64,000 nucleotides of DNA from Euglena gracilis (Eukaryota; Euglenida; Euglenophyceae; Euglenales), in assembly GCA_039621445.1 (NCBI GenBank), contig CP154957.1, positions 42,441,474 to 42,505,473 of the forward strand, read 5' to 3'. The notes under the pieces were generated by a model. It searched no databases and had not been told where the DNA came from. It saw only the letters and a program-made list of their open reading frames with translations. Position 1 is the stretch's first letter, and every line of letters starts with the position of its first letter. Both the position numbers and the translations under genes were made by a program. Positions 1 through 12,609 of this stretch are shown here, piece after piece.

Positions 1-166
1 GGTCGCTAAGTGCCTGGACAACGTGCCCTCACTCCCATTCTCGGGTTGATGCACCCTTTGGCAGATTAGTTTGAACCAAAAAAAATTAGCACCAAAGAGG
101 CCTGCCAAATGAAAAATGGTGGCACAATCCGACAAACTTCCTCGCTACACATGGCTTGGCGCGCAC

Positions 167-311
167 CGGCGTTCAGCCGCGTGCTGACGTACGGGCGGAA
201 GATGCCGTCACACGCCCACATGGAGCCCGCCACAAACACCGCCGCCGGGCCACAATTGACGCCATAGACGATGGGCTGGATCTTCTCCAGGTGGAGGACA
301 TGGCCGATCAT
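167..311 (-). CDS. EamA/DMT-family transporter, copy Z, exon 1 only (gene continues off the left edge)
   Basis: Minus-strand exon of 145 nt from ATG at 311 to a phase-1 donor (gtgcgcgcc) at 166. It encodes 48 residues containing YGVNCGPAAVFVAGSMWACD, FRPYVSTRLNA: a charged N-terminus and the first EamA membrane segment. It is identical in protein to exon 1 of copy Y (24818-24674) and aligns with the diverged exon 1 of copy X (46985-46850; CGINYGPLAVAFAGAMWACD). In copies X and Y exon 2 lies about 160 bp and 700 bp downstream, so here it would fall left of position 1. The window therefore cuts through the third member of a tandem array on one strand. Confidence 0.8.
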
Positions 312-3197
312 CGGTGGCGTGCCATCGCCCTGGCATGGGGGTGGCCGAAGGGGGGCTGCCCTCTGTCACGAGCAGTGTGGGTCAGCAGAGAGGTGCCCCT
401 GCCAAAGCACACCTTTTGGTACCTTGCAAGGTGTCCAGCGACTGCAAAAAAAAACAAGCGTCCAAAAGCTTAGGTGGCGCATCTCGCACTGAAGCTTTTT
501 TCTTTGTCGATGCGTGCAAATGCGCACATCGACATTGTTTATGAAAATGACAAGATATGACCCCCAAAAAACCAAAAATGTAAGCAGAATGTGATGGGGT
601 GCCCCAGGACGCGGAGATGAAAGCACGGACTTTGGCAAACAAGGTGTCTAGAACAGGCAGCACCACAGCACATGGTGTGCACAACACCCAGCAGGTGTGT
701 TTAGAACCCTGCAATGGCTGTCTTATTAACTCAACATATTGACTGAACGATTTGGGGAGGTGTGCCCTAGCCTGAAGCCATACCCTGAAAGTTGGCAGTG
801 TGGGGAATTGCTGGTCGGTATGGGCAAATGCGTAAATGGACGGTGTGCGCAAATGCACACACCAACCGTTTAACCGCTTGTGCAGCCGTGAAAAGGACCA
901 TGTGTGCTGGCTGAAATTGGTGTTTGTAAAATCGTACAAGTGGTTTGCTTGTGCAAATGCGAAAAACTGTCTGTCTGGTGGGTTTGCTCATCTGCACACA
1001 ACAACCTCTTGTGAAGCTTAACAGACGTGGCATTTAGAGGGGGTGGCACCACTGCAGTTTGGAAATCCTTAAATGCGAGGTATTTTGTAGAATTTAAACA
1101 CAACAAAATGACCAGCCTGCGGGCCCGAATTCGGGCATCGGCAATTGAAGCTGTGAAAAATCATTTCTTAGCCCCTGAAACATCAAGACAAATGACATTT
1201 TCAGGTTTTATCCTGAAAACCTGAGTTTAGAAGTACCTTTCAACCCCAATGTTTTAGTCCGAAAATGAAGCACAATACATCGGCTGAAAATGGATGTGCC
1301 TGCTGACTTGAAAATCCCCGTGTTCAGGGTGCCATATAATGCATAATGCAATACACTGAAACGCTTCATTTGACCTTCTCAGACACACCTTGCAACACCA
1401 CCCTTCGAGCACAACACCACAATCTGCTCTCCTCCTGTTTCGATCCTTCCCTTGTCTCAGAAGTCCCGGTTGCCAAGGCTTCAAAATGAAAAAGAATTTG
1501 GTTGGTGCCAACAGTTGTGAAGAGCAACCATTTTTATGGTTGCTGTCCGCAATTGTGCACACCAACCACCCAAACATACCAGCAGCATTCAATGGAGGGA
1601 GTCCAGCACCACAGAAATACAAAAGAGGTAATATCACAGTGTTGTCACAATCATTTTCCCGCCCCAAACACACTGCCATTGGAGGCTCTTGGATGGTTTT
1701 AAAGTGGTCGGTGTGCGACATCATTTATGTAATTGTGTGGGTGCCACGGAGCCTTAAACAGCAGTGGGGCATTGATGGGCAACTTGCCACCGAACTCAGA
1801 AGCAAATTGGTGGCAGTCCTCCAGCGTTCCTCATCAACCCCCAGTGGCATTCTTCTCGAACAGTCCATTGTTTATGTGGCATGTGCACTTCCACTCCTTT
1901 CGTAACCAACTTCAAACACCTCCACAACGTGCCGCAAAACTTCAGAAAGCAAGCAAAGGGGTGGGCCCGCCACCCCACCTCCAGAGCACCACCTGGCGCT
2001 GGGAGTTATCACACAGGGAATGGGGGGAGGCGGTACCGTGGTTTTGGTGCTTTTGTCGGTGATTTTTCACTTTGGGGGGGGATAGGTCCGGGGGTTTTCG
2101 TGGCATTCCAACCTCAAAAAAAAACAGCAAAAAAAACACGTAATTCCCGGGAGAGCCGGTGTCCAAAAAGAGAAATTGCCCGTATTTTGCCCAAACCTGC
2201 TCCTCTCGCTCTCACCCCTTGCAACGCCGGCGCTCAAAGTGGTTTTGGGTCGGTTTGCGAAAATGCGCACATCGACCAAAAAAAGCTTGAGATGCGCCCC
2301 CTAAGAAAAGCGCCACAGTCACGGGCTGCGCCACACACCCTCAAAAATCCATGAGTTTAGGCCAAAAACGGGACGCTGGTGGGTCGAAAAACGCTCATTT
2401 TCGGCTCAAAAAAGGAGTTTTTCCGGGTCTGGGAGGCCCAAAAAACCTGGTTTCGGGCAGAAAAAATCGATTTTTTTTTGACTTGTTGGCCTGTTTTTGA
2501 CCCAAAATCCATGGCACATTCACATTTACAAATACATTTGACCAAAAATCCCTTTGACTTGATGACAGATGGGCCAAATATTGACGAAGTTCTTACTGAG
2601 AGCAATGAGAAGCGACTGCAAATGGAAATCACAAATAAAAGGCTTCAGGAGTTGTTCCTTTTCAGGGGACACACAAATCGGGAAGGTATGGTCTTGTACC
2701 AAACCACTTCATTTGAAAAGATTTCTCCTTCCGGTTTCGCAACCCTGGCTGATTTTCCCAAATCCAAACATCCAAAACCGGTTGTTGACGTTTGGGGGAA
2801 ACACATTAGCCGAATAGCCTCACATTCTGTGGGAGGCATTGTTTCAACAGAGTTACAAGACTTTGGCCAAAAACATTCCAAATGAATAAAAGCCTTCAAT
2901 GCAAATGCTGGTTTGATCCTCTTCGGATACACCATCATTTCATCCTCTTCGGATGAAAACCAAGCACAATGGAACAGATGAAAAACACGCGCAACCCCAA
3001 AATACAAGAGGGGGAAGACGAGTTGGACGTATTTGGACGTGTTTGATGGCAGAGAGACAGCGAAAAGGACATCAAACAGAAATGAGAAGAAGAGGGAGGA
3101 GGCTGGTGGGGGTTGCATCGGCACATTACACGCGGTAAGCCAGACCGCGGCAGGGGGGTGGGGTGGAGGGAGAATGCCCGAGGCGGCGGAGGGGCCT
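312..3197. other. Intergenic region between EamA copies Y and Z
   Basis: From the Y stop (3198) to the Z start (311), both minus strand. It holds repeated palindrome-like motifs (TGCGCAAATGCGCA type, e.g. 508-537, 826-870, 2255-2280). Its small ORFs are not supported by a second frame-preserving copy. No promoter or polyadenylation signal could be assigned. Confidence 0.6.
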
Positions 3198-3859
3198 TCA
3201 CGTCTCCAGCTCCGCGTGGGGGGGCAGGGTGTGCCGGCGGGCGGAGGAGCTGGTCCGCGGCACCGACATTGGCCCCCCATTGGCTGTCTCTGCCATCGCG
3301 TCAGCGGCCGTGGTGGCGGGCGGTGAGACGGGGGAGAGTCGGGGCGCAAGGCCGAGGAGAGCCAGCAGTCTGAAGCGAGGGGCAGTCGGGGGCGGGACAG
3401 GGGAGGTGGCTGGGGCTCCATCCCCAACTCGCGGCGCCTCTGCAGAGCTCTCTGCCTGCTGTTGTGGCTCTGGCGAAGTCTCATCCTCTGCCGCAGACGT
3501 CGGGCCGCACACCGCCTGGAAAACAAGTGTGGGGGGAAAGAGTAACCTCATGGCGCGGGTGGCGCCGTGTGGGTTGCGCACTCACTCATTTGTAGGATTA
3601 ACACTTAATGCAAAACAAATAGAATCCTCTGACAACCCCAATGACTCCTTTCATAATATACGAGACATCTTAATGCTATTCTTTTCAAACTTGACTTGGG
3701 ACTTGCATGTCTATGCACGGTAAACAAACAAACAAACAACGTAACTGTTCGGAATTTTTCTGAAGGAATTGCACTACAGAACTAAAATAATTGCATTTTG
3801 ATTTAAGAGAACTGTTCGTTAAAAAGTTAAAAACCTTCCGACATCACAATGATACCCAT

Positions 3860-4270
3860 TGCTAGGGGGGGGGGTCCAGCTGGCTGGAGAATTTGGGCTG
3901 GCTGGAAAAAGGCTGCTGGCTGACCTCCCCCTCCCCCCACCCCTAGGCGTCCCGGGCTGGAGCTGGGCCCGACCCAGGGTCGAAGCGGGTACCAAATCGA
4001 AACTGAAAAAAAATGACGCAAAAAACTGCCAATTATGCAAAAAAAATCGATTTGTTTGACCCCAGATTTCCTTGGCCAGCCCTTTTCCGAACGATTTTCG
4101 CCCATTTTTGACCCATTTTTGCACCCCCCCCCCCCAAAGCGATAACCATGTTACCGTCCAGCCGCCCTTTGGGCGGCCGGAAATAAATAAGCCTCGTTGA
4201 GGGGGGGGGGGTCCAGGGCGGGAAAAAAGCTGCTAAAAAAAAGGCTGCTGGCTGGCTGCCTTTCCGGACC
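3860..4270. repeat. GGTCCAGC/GGCTGG-rich dispersed repeat
   Basis: Carries G-tract-GGTCCAGC, repeated GGCTGGAAAAAGGCTGCTGG and an AGCTGGGCCCGACCCAGGGT stretch. Related copies lie at about 5630-6060, 30390-30790, 32260-32690 and 58800-59110, mostly inside EamA introns. Possibly another TIR element; ends not resolved. Confidence 0.5.
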
Positions 4271-7200
4271 CCGGTAAATTTTCTCAAACCACGCCCGTGT
4301 TGTTTGCATGGTAGATTGTGCCAAGGAACCTTCCTTGGCTGCGGTTAATGTACCTTGGGGTACATTTCACAAACGGCGCATCATTTCACATTATCGTTTG
4401 AAGGTGAGGATGAAAAAAACGGACAAATAAAAATAAAGAATAACAAATAAAACACAAATATGCATGAATCAGTGGAGTCACAAACCTTTCTTCTGGTTCC
4501 AGAAATCTGTTAAATAAATGCAATTGCATAAAAACAGAGTTTTGGAATTGTGGCCTTGTCTGGTTGATCGTGCTTTGGAAATACTGCTGCCCACACCATT
4601 TCCACGTCGTCGGTGGGGGCTGGGGTCCAGCCTTGCGCCTTCACAACCAAGCCGTGAGGCTCATCCCCTTCCACCATCGCTGAATGGAGGCCTGCAGCGG
4701 ACACGGGCTGCTTTCCAAACCAGGGGGGAGAGAGGAGGAACCCATAGAGCTCATTTTGGGGGTGTTTGTGTGAGGTCGAAAATATCTGGCAGAGAAACAT
4801 GGGGTCCGGGCTAAACATCTTCGGGGGACATGGACATGGCTGCTCAGGAAGGCCTGGGGGGTCGGCAACACCCTTGGCCAGGAGCGGAGGGGGGAGAGAA
4901 ATTCCGATGGAAAAACTAAGAAGGGGAAAAAGAAATTGGGGTCAAAAATAGGAAAAGTAAAATTCAAAGTGCACAGTGGGATACAATAGTAGTACAATGT
5001 ACGACAGTAGTGTAGTACAGTGTAAAGTAGCACAATGGGATAATGGGATACGGGTGTGTGCAATGAAATATAAATGTGTGCAACTGAGCAACCAACTCTG
5101 CTATTATGCAATATTGTGCTTCGTTTGAATTTTCCCTTTTCATTTTTTTTTCATTTTTGGAATAACGTTCAAACGAAGAAGAAGAAGAAGAAGAAGAAGA
5201 AGAAGAAGAAGAAGAAGAAGAAGGAAGAAGACATTGTTTTACTCATGGTTATATTTTTAGAGAAACAGCATGGTTATATTTTTAGAGAAACAATGAGAAT
5301 AATTGTTCAAAACATGCACAGTGCCGGCTAACGCGGTGTTGTGGTGATGTTGCAGAAAAAAAATCAAAATCCCTGGAGGAGGCGAAAATTTTTCGAAGTT
5401 CTTTCCAGCAGAAGCCTTTACAGGGGAGAGGTCAACATTATAAAGGTGGGAGATGGATTTCAATAAAGACACAATGGCCATCACAGATGAAGGAAAATGC
5501 TATTGACTTTTTAGCATCAGACACTGGGAATGCAACGAGGCACCTCAAAACGCGTTGCATCTGAGTTTCTTTTCGGACTTGTCCCCAAAGGAATTCTTTC
5601 AGAAATTGTCAAACAAATGCAGTTTTAAAGACCCCCCAAAAAACCGGGGGGGGGGTGGAATAAACCATATTGTCCGGTGGGCATTGTAATGCACTTATTG
5701 TGTGTACATCTGCCGGTGTGGTCCCAGGGCGCAAACGACCCCCCAGAGGCTGGAAAAAAGGCTGCCCCCCCCCCCCAGGGCCCCCAGGGGTCTTGGGCTG
5801 GAACTGGGCCTGCCTGACCTGGGGTCAAAATGGATCCCAAAAAAAATCGAAAATACAGAAAATGACAAAAAAAAGCCAAATATGTATAAAAAAAACCCAA
5901 CCCAACTTTTGTCCTACCCAGCCCTGCAACCTGAAAGCGAAAAATGTGTTACTGTCCAGCCACCCTTCGGGTAGTTGGGGGGGCCGCAGCCAGCCAGCAG
6001 GATTTCCAGCCTTTTCCAGCTAGCAGCCTTTTTCCAGCCCCGGACCGCCCCCCCCCCCCCATCAACGAGTCTATTTATTTCTGGGAGGGTCAAATTTTAT
6101 TAAGCTGCGCCTTGGTGGTCTCCCAATGACCACAAAATCCGCCAATTTCTGTTGCATAGGGAGTCAAATAAATCTGTTTCCAAATGAATTAAATTTCTGA
6201 AGCGCTGCCTTGGTCAGTTAAAAAGCCCCCCCCCCAATGAAGCCCCTTCCCAATTTAAAAGTTAAGGCAAAACAGAAACAGAACCAGGTTTTGAATAATG
6301 CTGGGCTCTTAATGTGAGTTGATGTGAGTTACTGTAAGGATGTGTGCAATGGATGTAATAAAATTCAAATGTTAGGGGGGGTGCTGGGCACCTCTGAACA
6401 TTTTGCTTCATTTTGCTTCATTTTCGAGATACTTAGCATTTCACGATTCTTTGGCCCAAAAACGGCCAGAAAATGGGCCGTAACAACAGTCGTTTCTCAG
6501 GACAGGCGGAGAGTTGTAAAAAAAGGTCAAGAAAAGGATAAACAGCGTATTAGGGATATACATATATTAGGGATAATCAGGGATATACAGGGCTTTATTT
6601 TAGGTCGCCGGACGTTTCCTTTGATCTCACCATTTTTGAGAAAATTTGGGGAATTTGATTTTTTGACCAAAAAAAGCCAAAAACGACAGAGGTGGAAGCC
6701 TGCCGCACTGTTTTGGGGCGTAAATCAGTCATACCTTGGGCTAGGTGGGGAGTTGCGGGGAAATCAAAAAACTATTAAAAAGGGAATTTCAAGGGCTTCA
6801 AGTTTAGGTCGCCGAGCATTTTGCTTGATTTTGCTTCATTTTCGAGATATTTGGCACTTCGCGTTTTATTTTTTTGGACCCCCAAAAAAACGGCCGAAAA
6901 CGGCCCAAAGTGGGCCGAAAAACAGCTGTTTCTCGGGCAGGCAGGGAATTATAAGAAAACCAAAATGCGGTTAGATAGGGATTCTAAGAGCCCAAATTGA
7001 TGTTGTAAACATCTTCTTTCATTTTGCTCCATTTTCGAGAATTTGGTTTCTTTGGCTTGTTTGGCCCAAAACGGCCAAAACGTCCGAGAACTGCATCAAA
7101 AAAAGAGGCTGCGGAATGGGGTGGGGGGTTACTTTGGCCAGCCCTGGAGTTACCGGGAAAGCTAAGCACCGTTGGATATGGCGTCGCACGGGCTTGAATT

Positions 7201-9661
7201 CCTCTAGTGGGCCCTTGGGACGACTTAGCGGCCCCCGGGAGTTATTTCCAAATACACATTTTCTTGCTGGCAGATACACCCTCATTCACGGTCCGTTTTT
7301 TGGACTTAGGCCCAGGAAAACCACGCGTAACTCGGGCTAGACACAAAGTTAGGATTAATATATGGGTTCGGAAGATGCCCAGGACCATGGGGGATATTTC
7401 TCTCCATGACAACTTCCTTCGGCGGGAGTCAGTTCATACCAGAAAAATTGGTGCTCCCGGTCCTGTGGGGGCGGGGCGGGGGGTCAAAAGGGGGGGGGCC
7501 TGGTAAGCTTTGCTCTCACCAATACGGGATAAGAGCTCAGCGAGTCCGACAGGAAAGTTTCGTTTTCAACCAATAAAAAAAAGGCAAACAAGAGTTCAGA
7601 TTTTGGAATAAATAGAAAATACAATGAACACTATTTTCCTTTTTAGGGACATGTGCTTTCGAGGGGGAGGGTTTTTTGGGTTTAGTGCTGAGGGGGAATT
7701 TATAATGGGGGGGGGTCCATAATTAGATACGCCAGTGGGAAAAAAATTGTGCCAAACAACCTTCCCAAAAAGACCCGGTGCCTTATTTTTGGGGGGTGGG
7801 CAGGGAAAGCAATGCGTATCCAAAATTATTGTGGGCAAAATAGAGCGAGAGGAAATACTGGTATATTTCTGTATTGCATTTATTGGTTCCCAGTTTTTTT
7901 TGTGATTGTGTATAAATTCAATTTATACAAAGTTCCTTTGTTGTACAAAAACAACTAGCCGACGCTTGTTTTGCTAGCCGACACCCACATTTTTCTCCAT
8001 GGTGCTTGCCCAGATATACAACAAAAAAAAAGGTTTAAAATTGTCCTAAACCAAAAAGCACAAATAAAACTTTGCTTCGAAATAAGAAGGCATGAAACCT
8101 GTTGTATTATTGGGGAAAACCCATAGCAACAAAACAAGATGACACAAAATATTCTCAGGTTTTCTTGACTTGAAATATTTCTCACAAATTCTTTTTTCCG
8201 TTTTTGATCCTAATGGCAAAAGAAATTCAACAGGACCTATAGTTCAATTTATCAATCGTTTGTTCTTCACAGGAGATCAGAGGGCATGCGTTTGATCCTT
8301 TTCAAATTCTCCTAAATGTTTTGTAACATTGAGGATGTTTCAATGAAGAAAATGCTGTGAAAAAATATGTGGAAAAATATTTTTTGCTTTTCTGCTTGAA
8401 ATTTTTGAGATTTGTTGCCTAATATGAAAGCTTTTGAAAGCTTTTGACAAAAAATTCGCTGGCTTTTACCTTTGGCTGGCTCCCAAACAAAGAAATTCCA
8501 AAATATGTGTCAGAATTGGCGTGGGGTCCGACCCGCCCTCCTCTGTGTCGCGCAGCGGCTGGGGGAAGCAGACCCACCCACCCAACTACCCAGCCACCCA
8601 CCCCGGGGATTTGATCACAACCAAATCAGCTTGGTGCCAAGTCGGGTATGGAGGGGGGAGGCGCCCACTTCCAACCCACCAAAAGAAAAAAGAAAGAATG
8701 CCTGCCCCTGACTTAGGCCCCAAACAATCTATCACACTCCAGTGAAGGCAACCAAGAGCAAAAGAGGAGGCCTTTCCCTCCAGAAATGGCGTGATTATTA
8801 AAAGCAAATGTCGTGAAAAAATCTGAAATGAAACAAAACATGGTACCACCCCCAAATAATATACCCTCTGGCCCAGGCCTTTGGCCCAAAAACAGACCGC
8901 CCCTTCCGCTCCCCTGAGAGGGAAATTAAACAAGACAAAAAACCCTCAAATTATGTAAAAAAAACAGCATATTTTGGCAAAAAAAAATGACTGGTACCAA
9001 AAAACTTGAGGCATTATCAACCTGAAATTTGTAGATTCAAAAAATATGTGCAAATAAAAATATGTACTTTCGGGTTCTTTCAGCTTGAAAAATTTGCCCA
9101 AATAACATACTCCAAATAACATACCCTCTCCCCCCTGACTTCGGGTGCCCAAATACTGATATAATTTGGGCACCCGAATAATACGCTAGGTAATATATTT
9201 TTGGGGATAATAATAATGGGGAATAATACCCTAGGTAATATACTTTTGGGGTTATCTTGAGTTTGTAAAATTTGCAGAATTAACCCTCCATGACAACATA
9301 CCGGGCCTTCAACTTCAAACACTTTAACATTACTTGCATTAACCCAACCCAGCCACACCACATGAACAATGCTGAGGGAGTTTCTGAGAAGGGGTGACAC
9401 CCAGCAAAGCGGTGGAGGCCGTCAGGATCAATGCACCAACTATTTGCTCTCCCTCCAGCGGCACGCGTTCATATTGCGGGTCAAAGAGCGTCGTCAGGAT
9501 GGGGACCTACAAACGCGGCAAAAATGGCATGCATTAATATTCTTGACGTCAGTAGCATGATCCAACCAACCCTCCCGGAAGCATGCACTGCCAGCACGCT
9601 TGCACGCATCCCTGCACGCATCCCTGCATGGATGCCTGCACACACATGCACGTGCGCCAAC

Positions 9662-9778
9662 CAGGGGTTTTTTTAAGGACCTCCCGGGGGGCTCCCAGCC
9701 CGGATTTGGGCTGCTGGCTGGATTTGAGCTGCTGGCTGGCTGGACCTCCCCCCCCCCTCCGGCTTAAGAAAACCCCTG
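9662..9778. mobile_element. Small CAGG...CCTG element inside EamA copy Y intron 8
   Basis: Counterpart of 36600-36730: CAGGGGTTTTTTTAAGG ... CTTAAGAAAACCCCTG between GCGCCAAC (9654-9661) and GCACCAAC (9779-9786). Its presence in both duplicates shows that insertion preceded the segmental duplication. Confidence 0.8.
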
Positions 9779-10456
9779 GCACCAACACAAGAGAATTTTT
9801 TGGGGGGAAAAGTGGGAACAAGTGCATGTCTGTGCGTGCATGGGATCTAAATGCATACCACAGTCAACACTAGCAATGGGTTGGTGAGCTCCATGATCAC
9901 GGAAACCCCAGCAGGCGTGCAGCTCAACCCGATGTAATAAATGAGATGCGACGACAATTCGATGAATGCGAGTAGCCCTATCACTGCTGCCTGTATGGGA
10001 GACACACATATGCATGGGTTTTAATGGCCCCATCAACAGAAATGTCCTTCAAAGCACAGATGCTGAATGAGATACTGAAATTCTGGTTTTCTTTATGCAA
10101 AGCATTTAAGCAAATGATAGAAAAATTATACCAAATATTCCAAAATATAACACCTCTTGGTTTTGAAACTGAAGCAAAAAAGAAAAAATTTTGGTGAAAA
10201 AAATAAATAAATAAATAAAGTGAACAAAAGGCATAAATAAATTAATAAACAAATGAACAAGGAAATAAATAACCCCCAAATATAAAGCCCCCCCCGGCTT
10301 TATATTTGGGCGGGATTTCAAGACACCCAGAGGGAGGCTTTATATTTGGGGGGGGGCTTTATATATGGGGGGAAATCAAACTTTTTGGGGCCTGCCTCTG
10401 GGCGCCCACTGGCTTCGGTTGAGGTGAATCGCATCACCAAAAGCATTTCCCTTTGT

Positions 10457-12609
10457 GCAGCTCTCAGCTTTCCCCCACCACGAGTAATTCTGAGGCTTCA
10501 AACGGATCAATTTCATTTGATTTTGACCAGCATTTGGATTCCGAAGCTTCTGAGCAGTCCTCCTCAAACGGTTCTAGTTAAACGACCGAGGTCGATGAAA
10601 ATACCGCCCAGCCTCGGAAGAAGAGAAGGCATTCCGTTTTCCTTCTTGTGAAAAAGAAGGCCATCGAGGAACTGGACGCAGGAGTATGTTCTCCTGTCAA
10701 GCAAAATTGTTTCTATGTGTCATACAGGTGTCCAAAAACCAAATCTGTAAGAAATATCATGTCAGCTTGCACAATTTCAACCACAACTGGTTGTCCAAGC
10801 GTGCAGAAATTTTCAAGGCCTGTGCTGATGCCAAAAAAAAGGTCGCACAAAGAGCAAGCGAAAGAGGTTGGCCGGATGTGGGCGCAAAGCCCCGATCCCG
10901 GAACTGGAGAAGCGACTCTTTGATTGGTTTCACCAAAAGAAGGTTTGCTGACATATGCAATATGCCAGTGTTCTGTTCGTCTTGGCAGCTGGTTGACAAG
11001 GAGCGTGTGAGCTTCCTTGGTCAAGCACGACAAATGTGCTCAGCTTTTGGGATGGGACCCCAGCAACTAACAGATAAATGGTTTGAGGGATTCCGAAGGC
11101 GCAACAAGGTTTGTTTCACAGAGCTGTCCATTCCCCGACCGTTGGGCATCAGATTGTGAACACGCGAAAGATTGTGAACACGAGAGAAGCGATTGCTGAA
11201 GATCTCCACGATGCAAATGGAGGAAAGGGCACAAAGCATCCACACACATCTAATGCGACTGCACCAACTGTTTCGGTGTGATTTTTTTTACCAAGTTAGA
11301 GAAGATGCCTTCATTTTTGCAGTTACGGCACAAACAACGTGGCAAACATGGACGAAAATCCGTTATCATTTACTGGCTACAAAAACAACATGATTTCCCT
11401 CAGCGTGAAAGGGCTGGACAACGTTGTGGGTGTGCACAAAACATGTGCCACTGTTGGTTTTCTGCTTAAATCTTTCCAGGACCAAACCCGTAACCGAGCA
11501 AGATTTCAAAAAAAATGCGACATTGATTGTCACTGCGTTCCCGAAAAACCAGAAAATGCGGCCGATCTTGCTTTTCAAAGGAGGAGGGCATGTTTCAGAG
11601 ACCGAGAAGAAGAAGTGGGACAAAGGCGTCATTGTGCGCTTCAACGACACGGCCACAGTGGATAGCGCTTTCATCCTCCGGTGCAGGCTTTTTTTTTTAC
11701 CAACCCCGGGGGGGGTCCGGAGTGCCTTGTGCCTGCCCAGGCAGGCCCCCCCCCCCCCCCCCGGGGTGGGGTCAGCACCCGGCTAAAATACAGCCTGCTC
11801 CGGTGCCCATCTAAAACTTTAACCAGGGACTCCTGGCGCCGCATCACTGTCTGTCACAGGGAGTACGTGCAACTGATCGAGGCTGCAATGGCGGGCCGCG
11901 GGCTACTGGTGTATGAAGGTTGTAACCAGGGAATTTCTTACGTGTGCCAGGTTGGAGGCAAACAAAATTATTGATTGCATCCATAAACCTTGTTAGAAGT
12001 GTTTACCAGCAAGCTGGAAGCCCATTGGTACCCCGAGACCCTTAAATGATTCCCTTGTTACAACAGCCACCTCACAAACGACGTCAAGGATGCATTGTAC
12101 GCATCCGGAGTTGCTTTGGCGGTCATTCCCCAGGGGATGACGTTGGCGTTGCAGTTCCTTGACCTGTACCTCTTTGCATACTTCAAACGTTTGTATGCAG
12201 AGGAGGTCGACAAGGTTCTTGTGACCAAGACAGACAAACTGTCCACATCAGACAAGCGGGTCATCACGACCCAGTGCGTTGCGGCGGCATGGAACGTCGC
12301 CTCTGACCGGCTGCCCATTGAGCGCCTGTTCCGTGAGCTGGGGTACATTTGGTGTGGTGGCGGCGCTTCCCTCAAAATTCTGTCCTTCCAGCCTATCGAT
12401 TTGGCCCGCTCCTGGCCTCGCCCATTGTTCGTGTCCCTCTGACCAAAGCAGAGCGGCGTGAAGCCGATGCTATGGCTCAAGAGGACACTTTCTTGACCTC
12501 TATGTCCTGCAGCTCTGTGTCAGCCCGCTCTGACCTCTGGGAAGAAACACAAGCAGGCAACTCTTTCCTTTGGAAAGAAGTGATGAACTGGACTGCCAAA
12601 GGTTGGTAG
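10457..12609 (+). pseudogene. Pogo/Tigger (DDE_1, CENP-B-like) transposase, duplicate A, broken
   Basis: Plus-strand transposase in pieces. A psq-type helix-turn-helix is split by a GT-AG intron (gtatgt...catacag, about 10684-10728): KKKAIEELDAG then VSKNQICKKYHVSLHNFNHN. A CENP-B/Tc5-type HTH follows: LFDWFHQKK, intron, LVDKERVSFLGQARQ...FRRRN. The catalytic core has NMDENPLSF (first acid, about 11346), VTAFPKNQKMRPILLFKGGG, LLVYEGCNQG (second position, about 11905) and IPQGMTLALQFLDLY (third acid, about 12127-12170). Breaks: a TAA at about 10579 where duplicate B has GAA, an extra C near 10475, and a changed second catalytic position (VYEG where B has VYDS). A CAGG...CCTG element interrupts it at 11681-11802. 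Family assignment rests on the HTH pair and the third-acid motif. Confidence 0.75.
11681..11802 (+). mobile_element. CAGG...CCTG element interrupting the transposase, duplicate A (nonconventional intron)
   Basis: CAGGCTTTTTTTTTTACC ... ATACAGCCTG between perfect 8-bp repeats CTCCGGTG (11676-11683 and 11798-11805). Removing 3 nt + 5 nt of the repeats joins VDSAFILRC to PSKTLTRDSWRR in frame. The interior is a G/C-tract segment with a CCTGCCCAGGCAGG palindrome. Confidence 0.82.

Noticed and set aside
382-939. 185-residue minus-strand frame left of the EamA array
   Set aside because: Its counterpart in copy B (25046-25438) breaks at different places and contains the repeated GCGCAAATGC motif in translation; no conserved coding signal.
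9339-9506. EamA gene ending inside exon 9 at the in-frame stop (9339 in A, 36294 in B)
   Set aside because: Sequence past the proposed donor differs between duplicates and ends differently (VAGLG versus GYR), while downstream exons 10-11 keep phase and frame. The spliced form is preferred, not proven.
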